NCBI RefSeq assembly: GCF_014645315.1
Contig: NZ_BMLQ01000001.1
Location: forward strand, 367,665-431,664
Source: Citricoccus zhacaiensis
GTDB lineage: Bacteria > Actinomycetota > Actinomycetes > Actinomycetales > Micrococcaceae
Direction of reading: 5' to 3'
DNA length: 64,000 nt
The position numbers and the translations under genes are program-made. Positions 49,930 to 58,493 of the stretch are shown here, piece after piece; positions within the stretch are counted from its first letter, which is position 1, and every line of letters begins with the position of its first letter. The notes below the pieces were generated by a model. That model worked only from the letters and a program-made list of their open reading frames with translations, was not told the DNA's origin and made no database searches.

Positions 49930-50617
49930 GATCCAACCCACCGTCGAGGCGGTACAGGCAGAGCTGGCCTCCCTCGAGGATGCGAAGATGCGCGCGGCGA
50001 ACGAGCAGCGCGGCGACGATCACGGGGTGAATCTGACGAAGCTGCGCGGGGTGGCCAAGGCCGTGAAGCTCCCGCCCGCACCCCGGCACGACTTCGCCCT
50101 GGAGCTCTGGGCCACCGGCGACACCGCCACGCGGCTGGTCGCCCTGCTGATCTGCTCGCCGAAGAGGTTCGGCGTCGGAGAGCTGGACGCGATGATCCGC
50201 GAGGGACGCATTCCCAAGGTCCACGACTGGCTGGTCAACTACGTGGCCAAGAAGAGCCCCCACCTGGAGGAGCTCCGGGAGCTGTGGGCCGAGGACCCGG
50301 ACCAGCTGGTGGCCGCCGCGGGCTGGGACCTCATCAGCCACCAGGTGTACAAGAAGCCGGAGGTCCTGGACCTGTCCGCGCTGCTGGACACCATCGAGGC
50401 CCGGATGCAGGACGCCCCGAAGGACCTGCAGTGGTCCATGAACAACACCCTGGCCGCGATCGGGATCGAGAACCCGGAGCTGCGGGACCGGGCCCTGGCC
50501 ATCGGCGAGCGCCTCGAAGTGCTCAAGGACTACCCCACTCCCCCGAACTGCACCTCACCGTTCGCTCCGATCTGGATCACCGAGATCGTCCGGCGGAACG
50601 AGGAACGGGCCAACTAG
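49907..50617 (+). CDS. DNA alkylation repair (AlkD-like HEAT repeat) protein
   Basis: A 236-residue helical protein: NLTKLRGVAKAVKLPPAPRH, ELWATGDTATRLVALLICSP, VHDWLVNYVAKKSPHLEELR and WSMNNTLAAIGIENPELRDR, the HEAT-like repeats of the AlkC/AlkD glycosylase superfamily. Family members remove N3- and N7-alkylated purines without base flipping, though this subgroup may have drifted in function. ATG 49907 is chosen (ATG 49898 is in frame three codons earlier); both lie inside the end of the sirtuin gene, so the two are translationally linked. It converges on dgt, whose stop overlaps by 4 bases. Confidence 0.82.
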   Translation: MATSAQTEIQPTVEAVQAELASLEDAKMRAANEQRGDDHGVNLTKLRGVAKAVKLPPAPRHDFALELWATGDTATRLVALLICSPKRFGVGELDAMIREGRIPKVHDWLVNYVAKKSPHLEELRELWAEDPDQLVAAAGWDLISHQVYKKPEVLDLSALLDTIEARMQDAPKDLQWSMNNTLAAIGIENPELRDRALAIGERLEVLKDYPTPPNCTSPFAPIWITEIVRRNEERAN

Positions 50618-51993
50618 ACCCAGCTGCGGCGGAACTGCTCGCCGCGGACCAGGGTGGCGTGCCACTCGATGGCGGTGGAGTCCGTCAGCGAGGCGACCTG
50701 GTCGATCACCGCGCGGCGGCGCCCCCGGTCGTCGGCGGCCTCACGCCAGTCCCCGGCGAACATCGGGTCGAGGTATCTCTCCCCGGTCTCCCAGAACAGC
50801 TCCACCAGCTCGGTGAGGATCTCGCGCTGGCGGGCGTAGAGCGGTTGGCGGGCGTCGGAGCTCATGACGTAGGCGGCGGCGATGCCCTTCATGGTCGCGA
50901 TCTCGATGTCGGTGTCCTCGGGGATCACCACGTCCGCGCCGTGGCGGGTGAGGGGCTCGTTGCCGAAGACCTCACGGGTCGCGTCGAACGCCGCATTGGA
51001 GAACCGGCCGATGAGCTGACTCGTCATGTCCTTCAGCGCAGCACGGGACCGGCGGGTGCCGTCCGCCTCGGTGACCCAGACATCCGTGGCCTCCAGCCGG
51101 GCGAGGGCGGCCTCGACCGCGGCGGGGTCCGTGTCCGGCAGGTACCACTGGCGGGTGCGCTCGATGACGAGGGCCCGGTGCTCCGGGTCGGTGAGCCATT
51201 TCAACTGGAACTGGCCGTTGACGATCCCGTCCTCCACGTCATGCACCGAGTAGGAGATGTCATCCGCGAGGTCCATGACCTGCGCTTCCATCGATTTCCT
51301 GGTTCCGGTGACGCCGCGGCGGAACCACTCGAACACGGGCAGGTCGTCCGTGTAGACGCCGAACTTGCGGGTGGGTTCGCCGTCTGACTTCAACGGCGCC
51401 GCATCCCTGGTCCAGGGGTACTTGCAGGAGGCGTCGAGGGACGCGCGAGTGAGGTTGAGTCCGGCGGAGCGGCCGTCCTCGAAGAACTTCTTGGTCTCCA
51501 GCCGGGCGAGCAGCCGCAGGGTCTGGGCGTTGCCCTCGAACCCGCCGATGTCCTGGCTCAGCGCGTCCAGGGCCTTCTCCCCGTTGTGCCCGAACGGTGG
51601 GTGCCCCAGGTCGTGGGACAGGCACGCGGCGTCCACCACGTCCGGATCGCAGCCCAGCGACCGCCCGAGTTCGCGACCCACCTGGGCCACCTCGAGGGAG
51701 TGGGTCAGCCGGGTGCGGGCGAAATCGTCCTCGTCTGGGGCCACCACCTGGGTCTTGGCTCCCAGCCGGCGCAGGGCTGAGGAGTGCAGGATGCGGGCCC
51801 GGTCCCGTTCGAAGTCCGAGCGGTAGGAGCTCTTGGGTGGCTCCGGAAGCCAGCGCTCCCGGTCCTGCGGCGCGTATCCGGGCAGCTCCATCGGACGGCC
51901 CGCGTAGGGTGGCCGGCCTTCGGCGCCGAAGAGCACCGCCTGATGGTGCCGGACCCGCCGGGCAGACACCGGGAACGACGCCGGCTCAGCCAC
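50614..51993 (-). CDS. dgt: Deoxyguanosinetriphosphate triphosphohydrolase-like protein
   Basis: A 459-residue HD-domain dNTP triphosphohydrolase. The HD metal motif is complete: ARTRLTHSLEVAQVGRELGR, then ACLSHDLGHPPFGHNGEKAL (His-Asp pair) and MDLADDISYSVHDVEDGIV further on. It releases tripolyphosphate from dGTP and related nucleotides, adjusting dNTP pools. GTG 51993 overlaps the dus stop by 8 bases. In related genomes dgt is next to dnaG; here 3.2 kb with three genes lies between. Confidence 0.93.
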   Translation of the reverse strand: MAEPASFPVSARRVRHHQAVLFGAEGRPPYAGRPMELPGYAPQDRERWLPEPPKSSYRSDFERDRARILHSSALRRLGAKTQVVAPDEDDFARTRLTHSLEVAQVGRELGRSLGCDPDVVDAACLSHDLGHPPFGHNGEKALDALSQDIGGFEGNAQTLRLLARLETKKFFEDGRSAGLNLTRASLDASCKYPWTRDAAPLKSDGEPTRKFGVYTDDLPVFEWFRRGVTGTRKSMEAQVMDLADDISYSVHDVEDGIVNGQFQLKWLTDPEHRALVIERTRQWYLPDTDPAAVEAALARLEATDVWVTEADGTRRSRAALKDMTSQLIGRFSNAAFDATREVFGNEPLTRHGADVVIPEDTDIEIATMKGIAAAYVMSSDARQPLYARQREILTELVELFWETGERYLDPMFAGDWREAADDRGRRRAVIDQVASLTDSTAIEWHATLVRGEQFRRSWV

Positions 51994-53203
51994 CGGAGAC
52001 GTCCAGCTCGGCTGCCTGGATCAGCGCCCTCTGCTCGGCGTTCAGCTCCCGGGAGTCCAGCCAGCCCTCGGGCAGGTGGGGGCGCTTGGGCGAACCGGCA
52101 CGCCCCCGCGGCCCCTCGGCGTCGGGCCCGGGGTACGGGGCGTGCGGATCGAGTTCGTCCAGCAACTCGCGCAAGGTGGCCAGGTCCGGGACCTGGGCGA
52201 GCCGTGCCCGCAGCTCACCGCCCACCTGGTAGCCCTTGAAGTACCAGGCCACGTGCTTGCGGACGTCCCGCAGAGCCTTGCCCTCGTCCCCACCGAAGGT
52301 GTCCACGAGCAGCTCCGCATGGCGGTAGAAGGTGTCCGCGACCTTCGCCAGCCCCGGCCGGAAGCGCTCGTCCGACCCCTCGAAGGCGTTCTGCAGGTCC
52401 CCGAAGAGCCACGGCCGGCCCTGGCAGCCGCGGCCGACGACGACCCCGTCCACCCCGGTCTGCCGCACCATCGCGATGGCGTCCTCGGCACTCCAGATGT
52501 CCCCGTTGCCCAGGACCGGGATGTCCGGCAGGGCCTCACGCAGCCGAGCGATGGAGTCCCAGTCGGCTTGGCCTGAGTAGTGCTGTTCCATGGTGCGTCC
52601 GTGCAGGGCCACGGCGGCGACGCCCAGGGACCGGGCGGTGCGGCCGGCGTCGAGGTAGGTCAGGTGATCCTCGTCGATGCCACGGCGCATCTTGACGGTG
52701 ACCGGGATGTCCTTCGTGGAGGCCTCCCGCACGGCCGCCCCGATGATGGCGGCGAAGAGCTCCGACTTCCAGGGCAGGGCGGAGCCGCCGCCGCGCTTGG
52801 TGACCTTGGGGACGGGGCAGCCGAAGTTCAGGTCGATGTGGTCCGCACGGTCCTCCTCCACGAGCATCCGCACCGCCTGGCCGGTGGTGACGGGGTCCAC
52901 GGAGTACAGCTGGACGGAGCGCGGGGTCTCATCCGGATCGTGGTGGATGATCCGGAGGGACTCAGCCCGGCGCTCCACCAGCGCCCGGGCGGTCACCATC
53001 TCCGAGACGTACAGTCCGCCACCGTATTCACGGCAGAGCCGGCGGAAGGCGTTGTTGGTGATGCCGGCCATGGGGGCCAGCACCACGGGGGTCTCGATGG
53101 TCAGGGGGCCCAGATGCAGGGCGGGCAGGTTCAAGCGCTCTGGAGTCTGGACCGCTGGTTCGGTGCGCTGGGAAGCGTCGGTCACGGCAGTCATTCCACC
53201 CAT
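51986..53203 (-). CDS. dusB: tRNA-dihydrouridine synthase (DusB-like)
   Basis: A flavoenzyme of about 405 residues reducing uridines of the tRNA D-loop. Motifs: VVLAPMAGITNNAFRRLCRE, DHIDLNFGCPVPKVTKRGGG (catalytic Cys), VTVKMRRGIDEDHLTYLDAG, HGRTMEQHYSGQADWDSIAR and GNGDIWSAEDAIAMVRQTGV, VVGRGCQGRPWLF. ATG 53203 or ATG 53194 may start it; GATAAT lies at -13 to -8 of the latter, favouring a leaderless mRNA from 53194. It heads the dus-dgt pair. Confidence 0.93.
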   Translation of the reverse strand: MGGMTAVTDASQRTEPAVQTPERLNLPALHLGPLTIETPVVLAPMAGITNNAFRRLCREYGGGLYVSEMVTARALVERRAESLRIIHHDPDETPRSVQLYSVDPVTTGQAVRMLVEEDRADHIDLNFGCPVPKVTKRGGGSALPWKSELFAAIIGAAVREASTKDIPVTVKMRRGIDEDHLTYLDAGRTARSLGVAAVALHGRTMEQHYSGQADWDSIARLREALPDIPVLGNGDIWSAEDAIAMVRQTGVDGVVVGRGCQGRPWLFGDLQNAFEGSDERFRPGLAKVADTFYRHAELLVDTFGGDEGKALRDVRKHVAWYFKGYQVGGELRARLAQVPDLATLRELLDELDPHAPYPGPDAEGPRGRAGSPKRPHLPEGWLDSRELNAEQRALIQAAELDVSGG

Positions 53204-53306
53204 TATCCCAGAACGTGCCGGCTTCCGCTGGCTCCCTCCACCGGTGGAGGCCTACGCCACAGGCCAACGTTGGAAGAACCCCGGTCACCGTGATGTTCTT
53301 GCAGTC

Positions 53307-54326
53307 ATGAAGAAGATCGGATTCCTGAACTTCGGGCACTGGAGCTCCGTGCCCGGCTCGCGCACCCCGGACGCCGGAGCCACCCTGAGCCAGACGATCG
53401 AGATGGCGGTGGCCGCGGAGGAGGCTGGCCTGGACGGAGCCTGGATTCGGTCCCACCACTTCCAGAACATGCTCTCCGCACCGTTCCCGCTGCTGGCAGC
53501 CATGGGAGCGGCCACGAAGACCATCGACCTCGGTACCGGCGTGATCGACCTGCGGTACGAGAATCCCTTGTACATGGCCGAGGAGGCGGCGACGGCGGAC
53601 CTCATCTCCGGCGGCCGGCTCCAGTTGGGCATCTCCCGCGGCTCCCCCGAGGCCGCCCGGGACGGGCAGCACCAGTTCGGCTACGACCTGGATCCGGGCC
53701 AGTCCTGGTCCGACCTGGCCCAGGCCCGGGGTGACCGCTTCAGAGACGCCATCTCGGGTGGGCTCGTGGCGCACGCCGATCCGGATTCCGGCTGGGCCCA
53801 GCCGGGACAGGAGAAGCTCTCCATCCAGCCCCAGTCGCCCGGACTGCCGAACCGTATCTGGTGGGGTTCCGGCAACACCGTCTCCGGCGTCCGGGCGGGA
53901 GAGCAGGGTTACAACCTGCTCTCCTCCACGCTCCTGCTGCAGGACGATGGCCGTCCCTTCCACGTCCAGCAGGCCGACCAGATCGCCCAGTACCGGCAGG
54001 CCTATGCCGCGTCCGGTCACACGACCGGCGGGATGACGGCGGTGACCCGTTCGGTGTTCCCGATCGTCTCCGCCCAGGACGACATGTACTTCGGCGGCCG
54101 CCGCGAGCGCTCGGACTCCTCCGGCCACCTCGAGGGCGGCAAGGCCCGCGGCGGCCCGACGTACTCCGGCACCTTCGACGAGGTGGTGGAGCTGTTGCGT
54201 GCCGACGAGGCCGTGCAGGCGGCCGACTACGTGCTGATGGCCAACCCGAATCAGCTGGGCGTGGAGTACAACGCGCATCTGTTCACGCAGTGGGCCGAGG
54301 TGGCGCGGGCCATGGGCTGGAAGTGA
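53307..54326 (+). CDS. LLM-class (luciferase-like) flavin-dependent oxidoreductase
   Basis: A 339-residue TIM-barrel protein of the bacterial luciferase family: KKIGFLNFGHWSSVPGSRTP, EMAVAAEEAGLDGAWIRSHH, IDLGTGVIDLRYENPLYMAE, GGRLQLGISRGSPEAARDG and RIWWGSGNTVSGVRAGEQGY. It should bind FMN or F420; substrate unknown. ATG 53307 gives the standard family N-terminus, and the 210-codon open frame above it overlaps dusB and is not coding. Confidence 0.9.
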   Translation: MKKIGFLNFGHWSSVPGSRTPDAGATLSQTIEMAVAAEEAGLDGAWIRSHHFQNMLSAPFPLLAAMGAATKTIDLGTGVIDLRYENPLYMAEEAATADLISGGRLQLGISRGSPEAARDGQHQFGYDLDPGQSWSDLAQARGDRFRDAISGGLVAHADPDSGWAQPGQEKLSIQPQSPGLPNRIWWGSGNTVSGVRAGEQGYNLLSSTLLLQDDGRPFHVQQADQIAQYRQAYAASGHTTGGMTAVTRSVFPIVSAQDDMYFGGRRERSDSSGHLEGGKARGGPTYSGTFDEVVELLRADEAVQAADYVLMANPNQLGVEYNAHLFTQWAEVARAMGWK

Positions 54327-54328
54327 AG

Positions 54329-54334
54329 TAACTT
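54329..54334 (+). promoter_or_regulatory. -10-like TAACTT before the 392-residue membrane-anchored protein
   Basis: TAACTT at -12 to -7 of ATG 54341, in the 14-base gap after the LLM gene; no ribosome site. Confidence 0.4.
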
Positions 54335-54340
54335 TTAAGC

Positions 54341-55519
54341 ATGGATCTCTGGGTCGTCTTGCTCCTCGTGCTGGCCGTGGTGGTCGGGCTCGGCGGCTGG
54401 GCCGGAGTGGCCGTCATCCAGCGCCACCTCCTGACCGGTCGGCAGGACCGGTGGCGGGCCCTGGAGAGCCGCTTCAACCAGGTCACCCTGGATGCCGACC
54501 GCTACGAGCGCAGCCCGGACGACGCGCTGGCCGCCCCCGGCTGGCTGGATCGTTCCAGCCCCGTGGTCCGTGGGTTCTCCGGTACGCTCAAGCGCGCCCA
54601 GAGGGACCGGGCCGAGTTGGAGCGGTCGGTCTCCCGGGCGCCGGGCCGCGCCGGACGGGAGCTCGGCAACGGGAGCCGCGATCCGGCGTCGGGCCTGGAT
54701 CCCACCGAGCAGAACCTGCAGGAGTTCGAACTGCTCGTCGAACGGCTGGAGGACGCCTACCGGGACACCGACCGCGCCGTGCGGTCCGTGGGGTGGACCC
54801 GCCCCGGAACGCTGCAGGTCCCCCATCCCCAGTTCCTCCTGGACCCACGGTGGGGACGGTCCGCGGTGCTCCCCCGCCTGGGCTCTCTCGAGCAGGCCAG
54901 CGCCGCACGGTCAGTGAAGGAATTCCTCGACGCGGCCTACCCCCTCCGCCGGGACACGGCCCTCAAAGCCCTCCGGGAACGCAGCGGAGGTGCCGGCCAC
55001 GCCTACCGTGCCCAGAAGGCTCTCGACCAGTTGATTCAGACCCGCCGGTACACCGCCGACCACCACGGCTTCCTGTGGCCCGGCTCCACGGTGATCGAGC
55101 ACTGGGGCGTCTACCGCACCTTCGGCCGCGACGCGGAGGTCAGCATCCAGGACATCCCCCCGGTGGAGGTCGCCAACGCCCTGTGGGTCCTGCTGCCCGC
55201 GGACCGGGGAATGCCGGATGAGGAACTGCTCGAACTGGCCCAGCAGCACCTCGCCCTGACCGCCGGTTTCACGTCCGGTCTCACCCAGAGCCTCAATGAT
55301 GGCATCGCCCGCGGGCTGAAGAGCCTGCCCGAGGGCGTGCAGCGCACCATCAACGGCGCCGTGCCCCACGGCGCATTCCTGCCGACCTCCGCCCCGAAGA
55401 TCCGGCAGTTGCTGAGTGAGGGCCTGCACGAGGGCCTCGTGACCGGCCGGCTACAGCGGCAGCCCGACGGGCTCGTCCGGCGGCTGCGGAGCGGCTGGCC
55501 CAGTACCTACCGGCGGTAG
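54341..55519 (+). CDS. Membrane-anchored protein of unknown function
   Basis: I do not recognise this 392-residue protein. It has an N-terminal membrane segment (LWVVLLLVLAVVVGLGGWAG, then VAVIQRHLL), followed by a long hydrophilic cytoplasmic part: a helical Arg/Asp/Glu-rich region (RWRALESRFNQVTLDADRYE, ELLVERLEDAYRDTDRAVRS) with coiled-coil character and a second domain around VKEFLDAAYPLRRDTALKAL and VYRTFGRDAEVSIQDIPPVE. The layout (single anchor, DUF-type coiled coil) resembles EzrA- or LemA-like scaffold proteins only in outline. Codon use matches neighbours. ATG 54341 follows the LLM stop by 14 bases. Confidence 0.75.
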   Translation: MDLWVVLLLVLAVVVGLGGWAGVAVIQRHLLTGRQDRWRALESRFNQVTLDADRYERSPDDALAAPGWLDRSSPVVRGFSGTLKRAQRDRAELERSVSRAPGRAGRELGNGSRDPASGLDPTEQNLQEFELLVERLEDAYRDTDRAVRSVGWTRPGTLQVPHPQFLLDPRWGRSAVLPRLGSLEQASAARSVKEFLDAAYPLRRDTALKALRERSGGAGHAYRAQKALDQLIQTRRYTADHHGFLWPGSTVIEHWGVYRTFGRDAEVSIQDIPPVEVANALWVLLPADRGMPDEELLELAQQHLALTAGFTSGLTQSLNDGIARGLKSLPEGVQRTINGAVPHGAFLPTSAPKIRQLLSEGLHEGLVTGRLQRQPDGLVRRLRSGWPSTYRR

Positions 55520-55533
55520 CCCCCGCGCCAGGC

Positions 55534-56103
55534 TCAGCCATCTGCCGTGAGCAACCGCTCCAGGTCCGGACGGTTGAGGATCTGCTGGCGCAAGGTGTCG
55601 CAGAGCCCTTCCAGCAGGGGCCATCCGACCTCCGCTGTGGACGAGGCGATGGCCTCACGGGCGTAGACCACGCGGAAGTCGTGGGCGAAGGCGTCACGTC
55701 CGGTCGCCGCGATGCACGATTCGGCCGTCACCCCGGCCAGGATGACGGTCCGGGCTCCGACGGTCCGCAGCCGCTGGGCCAGGGAGGTCCCGTGGAAGGC
55801 ACTGTCCCGGATCTTCTCCAGATGCGTGGCCGCTTCCAGGTCCAGCCCGTCCAGCAGCTGGACCTGGGGCGTGCCGGGGAAGTTGAAGCCCTGATCGTCC
55901 TCGAGCATCTTCAGCGTCCACGTCGACTTGTCCCGCGCGTGCACCGTGCTGACCACGAAGAGGGGGATGCCGGCCTGGCGGGCGAGCCCGGCCAACCGGT
56001 TCGACTCCGCGACCATCAGTTCACGGTTGTCCCGTGAGGAGGGATCCTCGAAGAACCCCTCCTGCAGATCGATGAAGACCACGGCGGTCGATAGCTCAGT
56101 CAT
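55534..56103 (-). CDS. Isochorismatase-family cysteine hydrolase
   Basis: A 189-residue hydrolase with the full catalytic triad of the isochorismatase/nicotinamidase fold: Asp12 (VVFIDLQEGFF), Lys in THLEKIRDSAFHGT and Cys in GVTAESCIAATGRDA, with the cis-peptide before it. Possible substrates include N-carbamoyl compounds, nicotinamide or isochorismate; sequence alone does not decide. ATG 56103 overlaps the YibE/F stop by 4 bases, so the two are co-translated. Confidence 0.9.
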   Translation of the reverse strand: MTELSTAVVFIDLQEGFFEDPSSRDNRELMVAESNRLAGLARQAGIPLFVVSTVHARDKSTWTLKMLEDDQGFNFPGTPQVQLLDGLDLEAATHLEKIRDSAFHGTSLAQRLRTVGARTVILAGVTAESCIAATGRDAFAHDFRVVYAREAIASSTAEVGWPLLEGLCDTLRQQILNRPDLERLLTADG

Positions 56104-57455
56104 GCATCCACCTTAGAGGCGGGAGCCTGGGAAACCGGCGCCGCGACGGATTTCGCCACCGCCACCGCGATGCCGGTGGTGATCGGGATCGCCAGCACCA
56201 GCCCGATCGAGCCGACGAGGATCCGCACGATCTCCTCCACGAGCTCGCCGGACATCAGGGTGTCCCAGAGGCTGCGGTCGTAGAGGGAGACCACCATCAG
56301 CACGGGCAGGGCCGCTCCGGCGTAGGCGAAGGCGATCGTGTACACGGTGGAGGCAATGTGGTCTCGGCCGATGCGCATCCCGGAGGCGAACAGTTCTCGC
56401 TTGGACACCGCCGGGTTCGCGGCCTGCAGTTCCCAGACGGCGGACGCCTGGGTGATCGTGACGTCGTTGAGCACCCCGAGCCCGGCCACGAGCAGCCCGC
56501 ACAGCACGATCCCGGACAGCCGCACCTCGGGGGCCACGGTGGCCAAGATGTAGGAGTACTCGTCCCCCAGCCCGGTCAGATACGCCGCATCAGTCCCCCA
56601 CAACGCGAGCACGGCGGTGAGGGCCAGGCCGATCAGGGTCCCCAGCAACGCGGTGGTGGTCCGCAGCGAGAACCCGTGCGCGAAGTACAGCACCACGAGC
56701 ATGATCAGGCAGCAGCCGACCAGCCCGATCCACAGCGGTGGACCACCCTCCAGCAGTGCCGGGAACATGAAGCCGAACAGCACCGTGAATGCCAGGCCGA
56801 GGCCCACGATGGCCCGCAAACCCCGCCAACGGGCCACGGCCACCACCACCAGGGCGTACAGCAGGGCCAGGACCACCACAGGGACAGTCCGCTCGAAGTC
56901 CACGAACACGTAGTCCGACTCCCCGCCGGCGCCGGCGTCCCCGCCCGGCAGCGCGCTGAGGTCCAGGGCCTTGAGCCGGTCCCCCACCTCCACGTCCATG
57001 GAGGCACTGATCGACGTCGGGATGGGCACCACCGCGCTGTCGGTGCCGCCACCGTCCGGATCCACCACGGCATCCACGCACGCCACCTGCGCGGCTGAGG
57101 GGTCCCCGGCCATCCCGCCGGTCGGGGTCTCCAGGGTCCCGGCCTCCGGGCCACAGTCCCGGGGCTGCAGTCCGGTGACGGTGCCCGTGACCATGGTGAT
57201 GCCCTGCGAGGTGCCGTAGGGATCGGCCAGGGAGAGTTCCTGATGGGACCCGGACGGCCAGAGGGCGATCATGGCCGCGATCAGCACCACGGTCAGCGGA
57301 CCGAGGATCGCCGCGAGGGCGATGACCACCCGCCGGCGGCCTGACCCACCCGCCCCGGTCAGTGCCTCGTCGGCACCGGGCCCCGCCGGCAGGCCGTGCC
57401 CGTGGCCGTGTTCGTGACCTACCTCAGGACCGTGCTCAGGAGGCATCGGGCACAT
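56100..57455 (-). CDS. YibE/F-family membrane protein with His-rich N-terminus
   Basis: A 451-residue YibE/F protein: His/Gly-rich cytoplasmic start (HEHGHGHG), one membrane segment, an extracytoplasmic domain (about 65-180), then about seven membrane segments with VALLYALVVVAVARWRGLRA, VVLYFAHGFSLRTTTALLGT, GVLNDVTITQASAVWELQAA and PITTGIAVAVAKSVAAP. The family is widespread in Gram-positives; its transport role is unproven. The His cluster suggests metal binding. ATG 57455 lies within the end of the GNAT gene; ATG 57446 is possible. Confidence 0.88.
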   Translation of the reverse strand: MCPMPPEHGPEVGHEHGHGHGLPAGPGADEALTGAGGSGRRRVVIALAAILGPLTVVLIAAMIALWPSGSHQELSLADPYGTSQGITMVTGTVTGLQPRDCGPEAGTLETPTGGMAGDPSAAQVACVDAVVDPDGGGTDSAVVPIPTSISASMDVEVGDRLKALDLSALPGGDAGAGGESDYVFVDFERTVPVVVLALLYALVVVAVARWRGLRAIVGLGLAFTVLFGFMFPALLEGGPPLWIGLVGCCLIMLVVLYFAHGFSLRTTTALLGTLIGLALTAVLALWGTDAAYLTGLGDEYSYILATVAPEVRLSGIVLCGLLVAGLGVLNDVTITQASAVWELQAANPAVSKRELFASGMRIGRDHIASTVYTIAFAYAGAALPVLMVVSLYDRSLWDTLMSGELVEEIVRILVGSIGLVLAIPITTGIAVAVAKSVAAPVSQAPASKVDA

Positions 57456-58479
57456 CGGTGGCCCAGATCCGCGTGTCCAGCAGCACCCGGGCGTGGCCGG
57501 TGGTGACCAGCTGGTCGAGGATCGGGGTGAGGATGTCCATGGAGTCGTCCACCTCGAGCTGGACCGGGTACTGCGTGGTCAGCAGGGCCAGCAGCGAGGC
57601 GGCCGCGGCTTGGGCGTCCACGCGGGCCAGTTCCGGGTTCCAGCCCAGCAGCACGTCCGTGGGTTCCTCGGTGCGTTCCGGCGTGTAGGAGATGGCGAAG
57701 GCGTCTATCCCGCCACCCTGGGCTTTGGGCTGGGAGCGCAGCACGACCGCTCCGGAGGCCCCGGTGGAGGGGCCGAGCAGCAGCTGCTGGGCCTGGCCGA
57801 TGCTCAGATCGGACGGGTCCCAGTCATGCGTGGCTGCGTAGAACGCCGCCACCGCCTGCGTCAGCTCCACCGAACCCGTCGCCAGGTCCTCCACGGCCAG
57901 CCCGGTGCCGTCCAGTTCCGGCGCCTTGATGACCCCGGGCCCGACGGCGATGCGCCGGGACCGCTGCAGCGGCGCGAATCCCTGCCCCGCCAGGAAGGAC
58001 GCTGCCGGGTGGTTGGTCGGCTGCTGCGCCGCGGCGCCGGTCTCGGCCGCGTCCGGCGCGGTCTCCGGCAGCGCGTCCGCGGCCACCGCGAAGCGGGTCT
58101 TGAGTTCCGTGGTCACCAACGTCCCCTCGGCCCGGGCGGCCTCAGCCTCGGCGCGCAGTGCGGTCAGCAGTGCGGTGGCGAGACCGCGGCCCCGCAACTC
58201 GCGAGCCGTCTCGGCGTAGAACCAGAGGCGCTGCGGATGCACGGAGGAGGCATACACGACCGCGGCGGCGACCGGGATGCCCTCGTCCTCCGCCACCAGG
58301 CACCGGGCCCAGGGCTCGTCCGGCCGGGTCCTCGAGGGGCGCAGCATGGCGCGGTCCTGGTGGTGCTGGGCGTCGGTGGGGTCTCCCCACAGCTCCAGGA
58401 GCCGCAGGTCGTCTCCCTCGGCCCACGGCCGCAGGGAGACACCCGCTGGGAGCTGGGGGCCGGCGTCGGGAACCGTCAT
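57436..58479 (-). CDS. Two-lobed GNAT acetyltransferase, mycothiol synthase (MshD)-like
   Basis: A 347-residue protein. The N-terminal lobe carries the acetyl-CoA loop (ETARELRGRGLATALLTALR) and a second GNAT-like lobe follows (QAVAAFYAATHDWDPSDLSI, GAVVLRSQPKAQGGGIDAFA). Tandem GNAT lobes are typical of actinobacterial MshD, which acetylates the Cys-GlcN-Ins precursor of mycothiol, but this one lacks enough hallmark residues for a firm call. ATG 58479 has GGGGAGGGG upstream. It follows glyS by 14 bases. Confidence 0.75.
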   Translation of the reverse strand: MTVPDAGPQLPAGVSLRPWAEGDDLRLLELWGDPTDAQHHQDRAMLRPSRTRPDEPWARCLVAEDEGIPVAAAVVYASSVHPQRLWFYAETARELRGRGLATALLTALRAEAEAARAEGTLVTTELKTRFAVAADALPETAPDAAETGAAAQQPTNHPAASFLAGQGFAPLQRSRRIAVGPGVIKAPELDGTGLAVEDLATGSVELTQAVAAFYAATHDWDPSDLSIGQAQQLLLGPSTGASGAVVLRSQPKAQGGGIDAFAISYTPERTEEPTDVLLGWNPELARVDAQAAAASLLALLTTQYPVQLEVDDSMDILTPILDQLVTTGHARVLLDTRIWATDVPDAS

Positions 58480-58493
58480 CTGTACCCCTCCCC

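Noticed and set aside
52677-53306. N-terminal extension of the LLM oxidoreductase frame
   Set aside because: It lies opposite dusB, has no ribosome site and no family similarity; the protein family begins at ATG 53307.
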